A DNA stretch of 30,457 bases from Willaertia magna. Its lineage: Eukaryota > Heterolobosea > Eutetramitea > Acrasida > Naegleriidae. The notes beneath the pieces were generated by a model. The model made no database searches. It saw nothing but the letters and a program-made list of their open reading frames with translations, and had not been told where the DNA came from. Positions 1-9,427 of the stretch are shown piece by piece. The stretch spans positions 1 to 30,457 of the forward strand of contig CADWAF010000003.1 in assembly GCA_902984215.1 (NCBI GenBank), given 5' to 3'. The translations under genes and the position numbers were made by a program. The first letter of the stretch is position 1. Every line of letters starts with the position of its first letter.

Positions 1-1
1 A

Positions 2-1770
2 ATGTATAATAATTTTAATTTTGAAATTTTTATAAAATTAGAAAATTTATTATTTTATGAAAACAATTTTGAAAATAATTTATTAAATAATTTAAAAAAT
101 AAACGTAAAGAAATATTTAACAATAATTTATTTATTGAGTTAATTGAAAAGAAGGAGAATTTAAATTTTTTATTAAGAACTGATTTTAATTTAGAAGAAT
201 TTATATTTAATTATTTAGTTTTTACAAATTATTTATTTAAAAATTTTACAACTAATATGAAATTTACAATAGATTACAGCAAAAAAATCTTTTAGATTTT
301 GGTATTTTAACAAATAATTGTTGTTTAAGATTATATTTTCAATTTTTTAAAAATATTGTAAACTTTTTTACAAATGAATTATTAAATATAAAAGATTTAG
401 AAATAGCTTCACAATATTAATTTAAATTATATCAATTAAAATGTTTATTTTTTTATTTAAATGATTACAATGCTGTTCATTTTTTAAATAAATTGTTAGA
501 GTCTATTTTTATTTCTCGTTTAAATTTATTAAAAGAAAAAACTGAAAATTTAATGTCAATAAAGTTTAAAGAAATGATTGAAGAAATTGAAGGAATTTTT
601 ACTTCAAATGCTGGTTATGCAAAATTAAGAACGTTAGTGAAAACGAATGCTGAAAAGAATTTTACTGTTCATTTGTAAGTGTTATTTAATTTGTTATTTA
701 TTAAAAATATTAGATGTTTATTGTTAACAGATATTATGTTGATTCAAGAAGGAAATTTAGATACAAACTTTTCAAAATATAGATTAATGATGGAATATAC
801 TATTAAACAATTATTTTCACTACAACTAATTGAACCAATTATTTGTCAGCAAGGCACAGACTTTATTCAAAATTCAATTCCACCAAATATTTTAAATATT
901 ATTTACAACAAGAGATTTTTAGATAAATTTAAAAAAGAAATGAAAGTTAATATTAATGAAAACTATTTAGAATTATTTGTTTATTTAGCAACTGATTATG
1001 TTCCAATTGATGAAAATAATTTATTTATTGTTACAAAAGAAAATAAAATTTATAAAGCTGAAAAAGATTGTCGAACTGTAAACTTACTTAAACGGTTTTG
1101 GAATAAAATTAAAGATTTACAATGTGGAAAAATTCATTGTATTATTTTAACTAAAAATGGTAACATTTATGGATATGGAAAAAATAATTATGGTCAATTA
1201 GGCCTTAATGAAAATTTAAAAACTTTAACAAAACTTGTGAAAATTAATTTAGATTTTAAAGTAAAGAAAATTTCTTGTTATTCAGAAGGAAGTTTAATTT
1301 TAAATGAATTTAATGAATTATATGGATGTGGTAGGAAAAGATTTAACGAATTAGGTAACTTAAACAATGAAATTGTCTACAGCTTTACAAAGATTATTAC
1401 TAATGTTAAAAATATATTTACTTCTTTTGAAAACAAAAATGTAATTACTACGTTAAATAATGAAATATATGTGACAGGTGATTTTGAGAAAATTTATGGT
1501 TTAAATATTGAAAATTATAAAACTATTGGCATTTCAAAATTGTATTTTGTTAACGAATTTACAGAATTAGAGTGGGTGAAAATTAATGATAATTGTAATA
1601 TTCATATTTTAATACAGTTTGATTTTATTTGGATATTGTATGGAAATTATTTTGTAAATGGTAGAAAAGATTATTGGAATGAAATTGTAAATAGTTTGGG
1701 TATAAACTGTTTACAAAAGAAAAATTATTTTATTTATACAGACATCAAAATAAGTTTACTGAACCATTAG
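2..1770 (+). pseudogene. RCC1-repeat protein gene, probably decayed; 5' end may lie outside the window
   Basis: The best-preserved part (about 714-1770) encodes RCC1-type beta-propeller repeats: a Gly-Lys-Ile-His segment followed by LTKNGNIYGYGKNNYGQLGL, then degenerate repeats with LNEFNELYGCGR and LNNEIYVTG. RCC1 propellers act as guanine-nucleotide exchange or protein-interaction modules; the role here is unknown. The reading frame is broken. Coding-like sequence in frame 2 (2-280) continues in frame 1 after the seven-A run at 281-287, consistent with one lost A. An in-frame TAA lies at 418-420. A second TAA at 676-678 is removed if 675-713 is a 39-bp GTAAGT...TTAG intron, the size seen in neighbouring genes. 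The N-terminal half is Asn/Leu/Phe-rich and unrecognised. Alternatives are homopolymer sequencing error, or an unusual intron such as 218-279 (in phase, but with a weak GTTTTT donor). An AATAAA lies at 1793-1798. The gene is far more AT-rich than the next one. Confidence 0.55.
675..713 (+). other. Possible 39-bp intron in the RCC1-repeat gene
   Basis: GTAAGT donor at 675-680 and TTAG acceptor ending at 713. Removal keeps the frame and eliminates the TAA at 676-678. The size matches other introns in the window (37-59 bp). Confidence 0.55.
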
Positions 1771-1965
1771 CTAGGAATTTATGTTTTATTGAAATAAAGA
1801 GATTTCTATTGATCACTTGTTTTTTTGATTTTAACCTGGAATATATAACAAACAACAATAAGAATTATTAATAACGGTGGTTATATTGTTAGCGTCGTTG
1901 GTAGATTGGTTGCTTGTTGTTACATACGCTGACCTTCGAGAAGTTGATTTTCTGCTAGAAAAGTA

Positions 1966-1983
1966 TTGACGTATATACGTCAA
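1966..1983. promoter_or_regulatory. 18-bp perfect palindrome with two TGACGT half-sites
   Basis: The sequence TTGACGTATATACGTCAA reads the same on both strands. It contains two inverted TGACGT half-sites, the half-site recognised by CREB/ATF-type bZIP factors, separated by four bases. It lies about 125 bp upstream of the ATG at 2107. Its regulatory role is inferred only from symmetry and position. Confidence 0.4.
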
Positions 1984-2073
1984 AAAATTAGGACTGAAAG
2001 CGGTTCTGTCATATTTTTACATTATTTTTTTAATGCTTTTGTACATGCCTGTTTACGACGTAACTGCAAATAA

Positions 2074-2083
2074 TTTTGGCGGG
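2074..2083 (+). promoter_or_regulatory. E2F-like box upstream of the 2107 coiled-coil gene
   Basis: TTTTGGCGGG, close to the E2F/DP consensus TTTSSCGC, ends 23 bases before the ATG at 2107. Similar boxes precede three other genes in this window (near 9310, 16957 and 21399). GC-rich words of this kind are rare in such AT-rich sequence. Confidence 0.45.
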
Positions 2084-2106
2084 TTTTTTAAGGCAAAAAA
2101 AAAATA

Positions 2107-3525
2107 ATGAGTTCACTGGAAGAAGATAAAGTTATTTCGGGCGACGAAGAGATTGAGATAGGGAAAGACACTTCTTTAAGTGCAGAGGAACCTGTAAGAA
2201 CAAGGTTTGATTGCGTAATGAAACCTTCAGTAACTGAGGAACTTATAGACAAATTCGACAAAGAAATAACCAAAGAGCTAGGTATTAATAACTTTATTTC
2301 AGGCATAGAAAAAGAAGAACATAAAAGTGAGGAAGAAAAAAAGTTGGAGACTCACTCATATGAAATTAAGGAAGATGAAACAGAAAACATAGCGCTACTT
2401 GAGTCTTACATAAAACGATTAGAATTTGAAATAGGTCTTTCGGATATAGCAATCTCAGAACTAGAAGAAAAGGAAACATCATTGCAAATTTCTCTTTCTC
2501 GACTAAAAACAGAAACAAAAATTAATAGAAATCTATTGGAACAAGAAAGAAGAAACTGTAATAAATTTATGGAGGTAGCCTTAATGATTGATTCTGAGGT
2601 GGAAAAGAATGAAAAATTAGAAAAACTAAATTTGGAAAAACAATCTGAAAAAGAAGAAAACACATTTACAACCTTAACCTTTAATACTCTGATGTTAAAG
2701 AACTCGATAGTAAAAGAAGAAGAAAAACTAAGAGAATTAAATCAAAGGTATTCTTCTTTGCTACAACAAAAACGAAAGAAATTAATTAAACAGGCCCATT
2801 TCTCTGAACTGTTTAAGCAGCGAGTTTTATTTGAAAAGAAATGGACAACTGATACACAAAGAATGCAAGAGAAATATTATAAGGATTTGGAAAAATTACA
2901 ACAAGAAAAAGAAAATCAACAACTATTGGAAAAACAACTAGAGAGAAAATTAAGTTTCGTTTTGAATGAAGACGGAGAAAACTTAGAGAAATATGTCCAA
3001 AAAGTTGTTTCTATTCTAAAAGGAAGAGAAGAATTACAAAGTGGAAATTATATCAGTGTCGCTAAGGCAATCGGGTATTACACCCAACTGAAAGATGCCT
3101 CGGACAGTAATCGTTTTACCGTAGAGTACTTTAAAAATTTCATAAAAGAACATATTGAGTTTGGTATATTTGTTTGTGATTTCGAGGATTTACCTCCAAT
3201 AAATGGGGATAGTGAATCTGAAATGTCATCGACAACAAATATAACTAGTACCACTAACGATAAGTTTTTAGATGAAATTAAAGAAGAAGACTTACAACTT
3301 TTAGATTACATGTCACATAAACATATGTCAGATTACGATGATATTGAATATCCCTCTAAGCCTTCATTTAATAATCATTCTTTATTATTAGAATCATCCT
3401 CGCAAAAGAAAAGTAATAATCCATTAAGACACTCCATAGGAGGTGTAAATAATCCAGTTAAAGATGTTTTAAAAAGAAGTATAGGAGTTCTTTCTAAAAC
3501 CAGACAATTTAAGCAATATAAGTAA
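2107..3525 (+). CDS. Coiled-coil protein of unknown function
   Basis: 472 residues, single exon. The start is the ATG following an A-rich leader, typical of this window. The first ~100 residues are acidic (Glu/Asp/Ser-rich). Residues ~95-310 are a long, nearly continuous coiled coil rich in Glu, Lys, Leu and Gln (for example YYKDLEKLQQEKENQQ). A short less-charged segment follows, with NGDSESEMSSTTN low complexity, then an Asp/Glu/His-rich stretch and a basic Ser/Lys-rich tail. I see no signal peptide, membrane segment or catalytic motif. Its promoter carries an E2F-like box shared with three other genes, one of which is the axonemal gene CFAP184. A cytoskeletal or basal-body role is therefore a reasonable guess, but the family is not recognised. 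The 3' end is convergent with the next gene, with only 9 bp between stops. Confidence 0.8.
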   Translation: MSSLEEDKVISGDEEIEIGKDTSLSAEEPVRTRFDCVMKPSVTEELIDKFDKEITKELGINNFISGIEKEEHKSEEEKKLETHSYEIKEDETENIALLESYIKRLEFEIGLSDIAISELEEKETSLQISLSRLKTETKINRNLLEQERRNCNKFMEVALMIDSEVEKNEKLEKLNLEKQSEKEENTFTTLTFNTLMLKNSIVKEEEKLRELNQRYSSLLQQKRKKLIKQAHFSELFKQRVLFEKKWTTDTQRMQEKYYKDLEKLQQEKENQQLLEKQLERKLSFVLNEDGENLEKYVQKVVSILKGREELQSGNYISVAKAIGYYTQLKDASDSNRFTVEYFKNFIKEHIEFGIFVCDFEDLPPINGDSESEMSSTTNITSTTNDKFLDEIKEEDLQLLDYMSHKHMSDYDDIEYPSKPSFNNHSLLLESSSQKKSNNPLRHSIGGVNNPVKDVLKRSIGVLSKTRQFKQYK

Positions 3526-3534
3526 TTAACCATT

Positions 3535-4023
3535 TCAGTTTCCCTTAGCATTATTTTCTTTAATTTGTTTCACCTTATTAGATATTCCACTTAGAAATTC
3601 TTCAGATGTTATCGTAGATTGTTGTTTCACATTATTGTTAAAGGAGGTATCAGTATTATTGTCATCGACTAAAAAGGAAGAAGGATTTTGTTTTTTTTCT
3701 TTATCCCCTACATATAGTGCAATACCTACCAAAATACCTAACACCATCACGATATTACCCAATTTATAAGCGATAGAAACTTTGTTTTGTTCTTTTTCTT
3801 TCTTTTTATCAAAATTTGTACTTTTATTTAAAAAATCCATCACTTCTTTTTTTATTTCATCTACTTTTTCTTTGGCTTCGGCGCTTTTATATTCATCTTC
3901 TTTTAATGCGTTAATACTGGTTGAAAAACATTTAATTTGATTCTTGTTGAAAATTCTTTTTGCATTTCCGATGAAAAAACTTGCGTTTCTTAATAGTGAA
4001 TTTGGTCTTTGTGGCTTGAGCAT
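3535..4023 (-). CDS. Small putative mitochondrial single-pass membrane protein
   Basis: 162 residues. The N-terminus has Arg/Lys, Ser and hydrophobic residues but almost no acidic residues for the first ~40 positions (MLKPQRPNSLLRNASFF...), as expected of a mitochondrial presequence. A Lys/Glu-rich segment (residues 41-82) precedes one hydrophobic helix at about 84-105 (LGNIVMVLGILVGIALYVG), followed by a hydrophilic Asn/Ser/Lys tail. This resembles small inner-membrane assembly or complex-subunit proteins, but I cannot name the family. It is transcribed divergently from the glycosyltransferase-like gene with only 60 bp between the two ATGs, so a shared promoter is likely. Confidence 0.75.
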   Translation of the reverse strand: MLKPQRPNSLLRNASFFIGNAKRIFNKNQIKCFSTSINALKEDEYKSAEAKEKVDEIKKEVMDFLNKSTNFDKKKEKEQNKVSIAYKLGNIVMVLGILVGIALYVGDKEKKQNPSSFLVDDNNTDTSFNNNVKQQSTITSEEFLSGISNKVKQIKENNAKGN

Positions 4024-4073
4024 TTTTATTTTTGTTTCGAGATGATGCCAATGGAAAAGACAAAGAAAAAATA

Positions 4074-4091
4074 ATGCAAAAAGATGAATAG
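4074..4091 (+). promoter_or_regulatory. Five-codon upstream ORF overlapping the glycosyltransferase start
   Basis: ATG at 4074 opens a five-codon frame ending in TAG at 4089-4091. It overlaps the presumed main ATG at 4084 in another frame. If it lies inside the transcript it could damp translation of the main frame. The transcript start is unknown. Confidence 0.3.
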
Positions 4092-7000
4092 GATTACATC
4101 ACCTGTAGAACCAATAGTAACACACACTACACGTTCTTTTGCACCAAGTAACACTAAAGTGACAAATAAAAATAGGTCACTTTTAATAATATTACTATTA
4201 ATTATTGTTTTTGGATTATTCATATTTCAACTATACCTTTTATCTCCTTCTTCATCAACTAATAATGAATTTAATCAACAACAAGAAAACAATAAACCTG
4301 ATAATTTGCAAAATTTTGAAGTAATAAAGAAAAATTCAAAAGAAAATCCAATCCAAATTATCAACACAAATAACAACAATAATGAAAAGACAAAAAAAGA
4401 AGAAGAAGAGGATTCTTTAATAATAAGGCAACGTGAAATAAATGACAATAAAATAATAACCAATACAGAAAATACTATTTCAAATACTAATAATAACAAC
4501 AATATAGAGATATCAACAACAACAACAACGATAAGGAGAACAAAAACGAATGGAGAATATAATATTGCAATTTTAATGCCTTTCGTTGCTAGACAATTAC
4601 CAAAATTATTCTTTAATTGGAATAGATGGGGTTTCCGAAATGAGAAATCTAGAATCTATACTTCTTATAAAGATTATAATCCAACAAAGGCTTTCCCTTG
4701 TTCTTCTTTCTTAACAAATCATCTTTATAAAAGGAGTGGAGTGAATATAAAGGCTAAAGTAACTTATGTAATGTTATATAATCAAGATTTTGATAGTCCT
4801 ATTAGACCTAATGGAAGAGAACTTTCAAAAGAAGATGATGCAAGTAAAAAACCTTTAGAATCTATTTCTAATTATAATGAATTAAGCGGATTAGAAGTAA
4901 AGAATATATTAAATAGAGAATGGGAAAGATTGGAAGGAAAAACATGTTTTAATGGAGGAATTCAATTCTTATCAGCTCATACCCCTAAAATCCACGATAA
5001 ACATCCAGAAGGACCTTGTTACATGTACTTTACAGCAATGGAACTATTAAAAAAGGATTATGATTATTTCTTCTTAATGGAACCAGATGTTACCCCAATC
5101 CGTGATCATTGGTTAGATAAAATTGTTAATGAAACTATATTTGTTCAAGATGATTTTTGGATGAAGGGTAGTATGAGTAGATGTCCTTCAAAATATGGGG
5201 CAATTGCTGAACGTCAAGATTTTCATATTAATGGTAATGCTTTATATAAATTGGGGGAACCTAAATTTGAGGAATATATTGAGAAAGTAAAGATTTTTTA
5301 TCCTGTTGGAAATGATGGATTGACATTGGCAGGTTGTGCAACAGGTTTGGCTTATGAAGGAGGATATGATCATACAATGTATAGATTTAGATTTCATCCA
5401 CATAATTTTGATTATGTTAAAAATTTTCTACATAGATTTGTTTACAATGAATTTGTACAAAACAGATGTGAAGAGACATATGATCCAGAAGAAGTTAAAA
5501 AAGAATTTCCAGAAACTTATCTTGTACATTCAAAAGCTGTTTTTTATACACCTGAAGAAATAACATATAGAAATATTTACACAGAGATAATAGGTACTCC
5601 ACCTAACTTGTCAACTGATGAATCTAGAATATTAATTGAAAAAATTAGAGAAGGATCAATAACAGAAGCAAGTTTAAAACTATTAACTTGCTTAAAAACA
5701 GAATATGCTGAAAAAGCTCAATTTGGATATGTCCATCCATTTTGTATTGAATTATGTCAAGATTTAAGATTTCAAAGAAAATTTGAAAGAAAATTACCAA
5801 ATGGTTGTGCTGGTTATAACAGAAATGAATGGAAAAACAAATTTAAGGATAAGCTTTATTTGTGGACTAGTGATTTCCATGCTGCTCCAATTGGATGTAA
5901 TATGGATATTCTAAAAGAAGCTGATATTGAACCTCATGCAGAAGTGGATTTTGGAAATTGTATGGTAAGTATTTTGTTGATAAAAATTAATAATAATTGA
6001 ATTAGTTTTTTAAAGGCACTTGTAAACAAAGACTAAAAGTATTAAGTTTTGATGATTGGAAAGGATTTTCATTGGATCCTTGGTAAGTTTTTTATTTTAC
6101 AATTATTGTTTACAATGAATTTTAATAGCCCAAATCAAATGAGAAGAGCATTCTTTAATGCTTACAAATATGATCCAGAAATGGAAAGAGTAGATGCTGT
6201 TATTTGTAGTCATCCTGTAGCAAATTGTGAATTATATATGCCACTAAATAAGTCATTAATTATTTATGCTACAACACGTATTGAATTTGGTAGAGATGAT
6301 AAACATGTTGAATGGAGAAAACCTTACATAACAAGTGCAAGTAATTTAAGATGGAAACAATGGATTGATGAACTTGTAAGAATTGGTAAAAACCCTAGAA
6401 ATGTAATAGCTGCAAATAACATGTATGATGCTCATTATATTAAATATCATACTGGTCTTGATGCTGAATATATTCCTTCTTGGTGTGGTGATTCAGGTGT
6501 TAGTTATAATCCAAAGAGAACTGAAATATTATTAGGTCCTTATCGTGACAATCTTGATTATCCAAGATTCGATGAAGAAGAAGCTTGGAAACATCCTATC
6601 ATGCGTGCTTTAACTGTTTCAATAACTTCATCTGGAACGAAATTAAAATTTATTAGATTAAGACAAGAATATCCACAATATAAATTAGAAGATTTAGCAA
6701 ATCATCCAGCCTTAGTTTACATACCTTATCAAGTGTCAACCATGTCATTTTTTGAAATGTATAGATTAAATATTCCAATGTTTGTTCCTTCAAAAGCATT
6801 ACTTATTAAATGGCATATTAAATATAATAATATGTTTGAAAGGATATATGGTGAACCAGAAAGAGTAATATTTACTGAAGATGAGAAATTAGACCCTAAC
6901 TCAAATACTTATGAAAATTTAAATTATTGGTTGGATTTTTGTGATTTTTATGTTTTTCCACATGTTACAACATTTAATTCTTGGGCAGAGTTAATTGAGA

Positions 7001-7239
7001 AATTAGAAAGTGTAGATTTAAAACAAATAAGTAATAATATGAAAGAATTTAATAAGAAACAAAAAGAAGATTTAAAAGAGACATGGTCTAGAATTAAAAC
7101 TAAAATTCTTAAATATTCAGGTGGTCCAGGTAATTCTAAAATACCTCCTACCTTTGAAGATGGTCTTAAATTGTATGGATTACCTCCACTAGGTTTGGAT
7201 ATTGTAGTGAGTGGTAAGTCTCAATGTCCCTATGAGTGA
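4084..7239 (+). CDS. Type II membrane glycosyltransferase-like protein, two catalytic-looking modules (three exons)
   Basis: Proposed exons are 4084-5964, 6006-6082 and 6129-7239, giving 1022 residues. Splicing joins two apparently separate frames through CKQRLKVLSFDDWKGFSLD, and both introns (41 and 46 bp) have GTAAG donors and TAG acceptors. A short cytoplasmic N-terminus is followed by one membrane anchor (~32-53) and an Asn/Thr/Lys-rich stem, the layout of Golgi glycosyltransferases. Module 1 (~157-500) begins YNIAILMPF and contains FLMEPDVTPI (EPD at ~333-335, a likely metal/nucleotide-sugar acidic motif) and HINGNALY (~381-388). Module 2 (~640-1000) has DAVICSHPVANC and SFFEMYRLNIPMFVPSKA (~861-878), resembling the donor-binding end of GT-B enzymes. 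Membrane topology is clear; the exact family, sugar and acceptor are unknown. An AATAAA follows the stop at 7248-7253. Confidence 0.7.
5965..6005 (+). other. Intron 1 of the glycosyltransferase-like gene (41 bp)
   Basis: GTAAGT donor directly after the ATG codon ending at 5964, TTAG acceptor ending at 6005, phase 0. Removal eliminates a TGA at 5998-6000 and opens exon 2 with FFKGTCKQRLKVLSFDDW. Confidence 0.85.
6083..6128 (+). other. Intron 2 of the glycosyltransferase-like gene (46 bp)
   Basis: GTAAGT donor at 6083 and AATAG acceptor ending at 6128. It splits a codon after two bases (TG|C) and joins exon 2 to the long downstream frame as DPCPNQMRRAFF. Confidence 0.85.
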
Positions 7240-7343
7240 GTTGAACTAATAAAGTTGAACAATATTATAATAGTTAAAATAATTTAAAAGTTATCCTTTA
7301 TTAATTTTGATAATTCAAAGTTCCCTAATAGTAAACATTAATC

Positions 7344-9044
7344 TTACAATTTATTTTGTAATTGACTAATAATAAATTGTAATCTTTTATTTTCATTCTC
7401 TTTTTCTTCCAACAATTTATTCTTCTCTTCAATCAGTCTGTCTTTTTCCTCAATAATTTCTTTAAAAATTTCCTTTTTACATTGTTCTTCTTCAAATAAA
7501 TAATTATTCATTTCTTTAATAGCTTCATAAATTAAATAATTTTTATCTTCTTTCATTTCTAAACATAGTAATTGTCCTTCTTTAATTTTTGATTTTAATT
7601 TTAAAAGTTCTTCCTTTTCAAATAATTCATTATAAAAATATAAATATTGTAATTTATTCATATTTAACAAAGAAGTACCGTAAATAATTTTTTTACAATT
7701 ATTTATTTCTAATAAATTTAAATTTGTTAAATTCATTAAATAAATTTCAGAAATATTTGTTTTATTTAAATATAATTCTTGTAAATTAATTAAACATTGC
7801 AAACATTCACCTGTTAATTTTTTACAATTATTTGCTTTTAAATATTTTAATTGTGATAAATTAAATAAATATTTATCTTTAACTTTTGTTTTTGAAATAT
7901 TTAATTTTGTTAAATTTTGTAAATTTTCTAAACATTTTCCTTTAAAATTATTATTATTTTTAATTATTAAATAGGTAAGATTATTTAAATTTTGTAAATA
8001 TTCTTCTTTAAAATTATTGTCACATGTTATAATTAATTTTTCTAAATTTGTTAAATTATTTAAATATTTACCACTAATTTCAATATTTTGTAATTTTAAA
8101 GTTTTTAAATTTGTTAAATATTTTAAATTTTCTTCTTTAAATAAAATTGTAAATCTTAAATTAAAATTTAATTTATCTTTTTTATAAGTAAAATGTTCTA
8201 ATTTATTTAAATAAATAAAAAAATCACCAATTAAATTATTATTGTTACTAATTAATTTTAAATATTTTAAATTTATTAAATTATTTAAATCTTTTTCAAT
8301 TAAATATTCATTAATTTTTATTTTTAAAATTTCTAAATTTTGTAAATATTGTAAAAACCCAAAATTATAAACATCACTATACAAATATAATTTTTTTAAA
8401 TTTGTTAAAGAATTTAAATAATTTGTATTTATATTTAAATCAATTAATTTTAAACTAGTTAATTTCTGTAAATATTGTAAACCATTAATGTCATTTTTAA
8501 AATTTGATAATGTTAATTTTTGTAAATTTTGTAAACCTATTAAATTTTCTAATTTTAACTGATTACAATAATTCACATTTAATTTTTTTAATTGTTTTAA
8601 ATTATTAAAACTTGTACCAAAAATAGAATTACAATTATTTATATTTAATTTCTCTAAATTTATTAAATTTTGTAAATCATTATCATTAATTTTAGAATCA
8701 ATAACATTTAAATATTTTAATTTTGTAAACTTTTTAAATAAATCATTATCAATACCATTACAATTAATATTTAAATAATTTAATTCATAAAAATTTTCAG
8801 AAATGTTTACAATTTGTCCAAATTTTAATGTAATTTTATTTCTACTAAAAATATCATTTAAAGAAATTAAATTTTCTTTTAACATTAAATGATACATTAA
8901 TTTATTTATTAATGCTAAATTTAAATAATCTTTTAATTTTTTAATAAATTTTGTAATTTCAATAATTATATCATTAGAAAAGAGAAATGGTGGACAATTA
9001 TTATTAATAATTATTTTTCGTTTTTTAATTTCTCGTTCATCCAT
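7344..9044 (-). CDS. F-box-like leucine-rich-repeat protein with C-terminal coiled coil
   Basis: 566 residues, single exon. Residues ~17-60 (FSNDIIIEITKFIKKLKDYLNLALINKLMYH) have the helix pattern of an F-box. At least a dozen irregular LRRs of ~22-25 residues follow (~70-470) with the recurring core NLTNLKKLYL / NLINLEKLNI. Residues ~500-566 form a Glu/Lys coiled coil. F-box/LRR proteins usually select substrates for SCF ubiquitin ligases, which is the most economical reading, but the F-box match is weak. The coding strand is strikingly AT-rich: nearly every third position is A or T and Asn/Lys/Leu/Ile dominate, much more so than in genes such as UVDE or CFAP184. The 3' end is convergent with the glycosyltransferase-like gene. 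Confidence 0.8.
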   Translation of the reverse strand: MDEREIKKRKIIINNNCPPFLFSNDIIIEITKFIKKLKDYLNLALINKLMYHLMLKENLISLNDIFSRNKITLKFGQIVNISENFYELNYLNINCNGIDNDLFKKFTKLKYLNVIDSKINDNDLQNLINLEKLNINNCNSIFGTSFNNLKQLKKLNVNYCNQLKLENLIGLQNLQKLTLSNFKNDINGLQYLQKLTSLKLIDLNINTNYLNSLTNLKKLYLYSDVYNFGFLQYLQNLEILKIKINEYLIEKDLNNLINLKYLKLISNNNNLIGDFFIYLNKLEHFTYKKDKLNFNLRFTILFKEENLKYLTNLKTLKLQNIEISGKYLNNLTNLEKLIITCDNNFKEEYLQNLNNLTYLIIKNNNNFKGKCLENLQNLTKLNISKTKVKDKYLFNLSQLKYLKANNCKKLTGECLQCLINLQELYLNKTNISEIYLMNLTNLNLLEINNCKKIIYGTSLLNMNKLQYLYFYNELFEKEELLKLKSKIKEGQLLCLEMKEDKNYLIYEAIKEMNNYLFEEEQCKKEIFKEIIEEKDRLIEEKNKLLEEKENENKRLQFIISQLQNKL

Positions 9045-9427
9045 TTTTTTTTATATTTTTCTTTTTGTTAAAATTGTGAAATTTGAGTGAATGGACCTTA
9101 ATTTAGTGAAAGTTTTAATTTTTTTAAATAGTAATAATTTAAAAAGTTAACAAAAAACAGCACAAAACTTGCACATTATCAAAACGAATGAACAATGCAC
9201 TGTATTCATTTTAAATAAATGATAATCACCACCCAATCCAATACTCTCGATATATTGGCAATCTTAAGAAAGTAATAAGATACTGAAAATTTGCACCTTC
9301 ACCTGATTTTCCCGCCAAATAATTTGCACTTACAACACAAAACAATTTTTTTTGCACAAAAGAAAATGCATCACGAGAAACCTACATAAAACAACCTTAT
9401 TTTTTCTCACTTTAATATTAAAAAATA
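9045..9427. other. Divergent intergenic region between the LRR gene and the acidic SIM-like gene
   Basis: 383 bp with no coding frame. The half nearer the LRR gene is AT-rich. The half nearer 9428 is richer in C and holds the E2F-like box at 9307-9319. A weak CCAATA...TATTGG inverted repeat lies around 9237-9261. Nothing else was recognised. Confidence 0.5.
9307..9319 (-). promoter_or_regulatory. E2F-like box upstream of the 9428 gene
   Basis: TTTTCCCGCCAAA; on the opposite strand this reads TTTGGCGGGAAAA, a near-perfect E2F/DP site. It ends 108 bases before the ATG at 9428. Confidence 0.5.

Larger units (their letters stand above)
1771..2106. other. Intergenic region between RCC1-like and coiled-coil genes
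   Basis: 336 bp without a coding frame. It contains a possible polyadenylation signal for the upstream gene (AATAAA, 1793-1798), an 18-bp perfect palindrome (1966-1983), and an E2F-like box (2074-2083) just before the next ATG. The middle part is visibly richer in G+C (for example around 1890-1960) than the flanking RCC1-like gene. Confidence 0.6.

Noticed and set aside
6049..6128. Separate gene starting at ATG 6049
   Set aside because: The apparent start sits in exon 2/intron 2; splicing two short introns joins this frame to the upstream glycosyltransferase-like frame.
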